This document shows, piece by piece, positions 6,299 to 6,499 of a DNA stretch of 6,499 nucleotides. The notes below the pieces were generated by a model that had not been told where the DNA came from, did no database searches, and saw only the letters and a list, made by a program, of their open reading frames with translations. Source of the stretch: Sulfurovum sp. (GTDB lineage Bacteria; Campylobacterota; Campylobacteria; Campylobacterales; Sulfurovaceae). The stretch is taken from assembly GCA_021159425.1 (NCBI GenBank), contig JAGGRU010000221.1:1-6499 (forward strand). Reading direction: 5' to 3'. The translations under genes and the position numbers were made by a program. Every line of letters begins with the position of its first letter. Position 1 is the stretch's first letter.

Positions 6299-6499
6299 TT
6301 AAAGACCAGTAACGTTTTCGGCTTGTAAGCCTTTTTCGCCTTCTGTAACTTCAAAAGTTACTTTTTGACCCTCATTAAGAGAAACACGATCATAACCATT
6401 ATTATTAATATTACGGTAATGTACAAATACATCTTTCCCGCCTTCTTCTTGTTCGATAAAACCGAAACCTTTTTCACTGTTGAACCATTTTACTGTTCC
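6299..6499 (-). CDS. CspA-family cold-shock protein, 5'-partial
   Basis: Reading the minus strand from base 6499 gives 66 residues ending at a TAA on 6301-6299, starting [20 protein letters not shown]. This is the OB-fold cold-shock domain, which binds single-stranded RNA and DNA as a chaperone or antiterminator in the cytoplasm. Numbering from the first visible residue: KWFN at 4-7, RNP1 motif KGFGFI at 10-15, RNP2 VFVHY at 24-28 (usual Phe replaced by Tyr), then a normal C-terminus ending QAENVTGL. Only about 3 to 7 N-terminal residues, including the start Met, lie beyond the window, as do the promoter and the leader where cold-shock control usually sits. It is convergent with the 52-residue gene. 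Family assignment is secure; whether it is cold-induced cannot be judged here. Confidence 0.95.
   Translation of the reverse strand, partial: GTVKWFNSEKGFGFIEQEEGGKDVFVHYRNINNNGYDRVSLNEGQKVTFEVTEGEKGLQAENVTGL

Noticed and set aside
6295..6307. Palindrome GGTCTT-A-AAGACC at the cold-shock stop codon
   Set aside because: The arms are 6 bp with a 1-nt centre, which cannot form a normal hairpin loop, and they mostly encode the last residues of the cold-shock protein. Not considered an operator.
6104..6328. Plus-strand 74-codon open frame near the right end
   Set aside because: It overlaps the 52-residue gene in another frame and runs through the hairpin into the 3' end of the cold-shock gene. 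The alternative frame starts MAKTNYSYEKR, matching a known small-protein family, and is preferred.
1..6499. Defence island, CRISPR array, insertion sequence or tRNA
   Set aside because: No regularly spaced repeats, transposase, terminal inverted repeats or tRNA-like cloverleaf were seen on either strand. The ATPase alone does not justify a defence-system call.

Overview
The window looks like a chromosomal segment of a Campylobacterota (epsilonproteobacterial) genome, probably a Sulfurovum/Sulfurimonas-type chemolithotroph. This is inferred from AT-rich DNA, tightly packed genes, a TTG-started histidine kinase with an HELNTP H-box, small monoheme c-type cytochromes beside a two-component system, and extended -10 promoters without a clear -35. 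Nothing here fixes genus or species.

Layout. (1) 1-1894, + strand: acetyl-CoA synthetase (acs), complete at its 3' end; its first residues lie upstream of the window. (2) 1971-4574, + strand: a compact four-gene unit made of an exported monoheme cytochrome c, an OmpR/PhoB-type response regulator, a membrane histidine kinase without HAMP, and a second exported monoheme cytochrome c. The junctions are a 3-nt gap, an 11-nt overlap and a 13-nt overlap, so the four are almost certainly co-transcribed. The two cytochromes align with each other beyond the CxxCH motif and look like diverged paralogues that bracket the regulators. (3) 4645-5907, + strand: a stand-alone AAA-type ATPase with a DUF4143-like C-terminus, behind its own extended -10 promoter. 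(4) 5908-6081: intergenic, with a very good extended -10 promoter (5976-5984) and a roughly 90-nt leader predicted to fold. (5) 6082-6240, + strand: a 52-residue, highly charged Lys/Glu-rich protein. (6) 6264-6294: hairpin between convergent genes. (7) 6299-6499, - strand: a CspA-family cold-shock protein, cut at its N-terminus by the window edge.

How the parts work together. Acs activates acetate to acetyl-CoA and shows no visible link to its neighbours. The four-gene unit is the most interesting part: two periplasmic haem proteins encoded with a sensor kinase that has a periplasmic domain of about 100 residues suggest a redox- or gas-responsive signalling module, although the cytochromes could instead be target genes of the system. 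The small charged protein and the cold-shock protein converge on a shared hairpin and may both relate to RNA handling, but that is inference. No tRNA, rRNA, CRISPR array, insertion sequence or phage gene was recognised.
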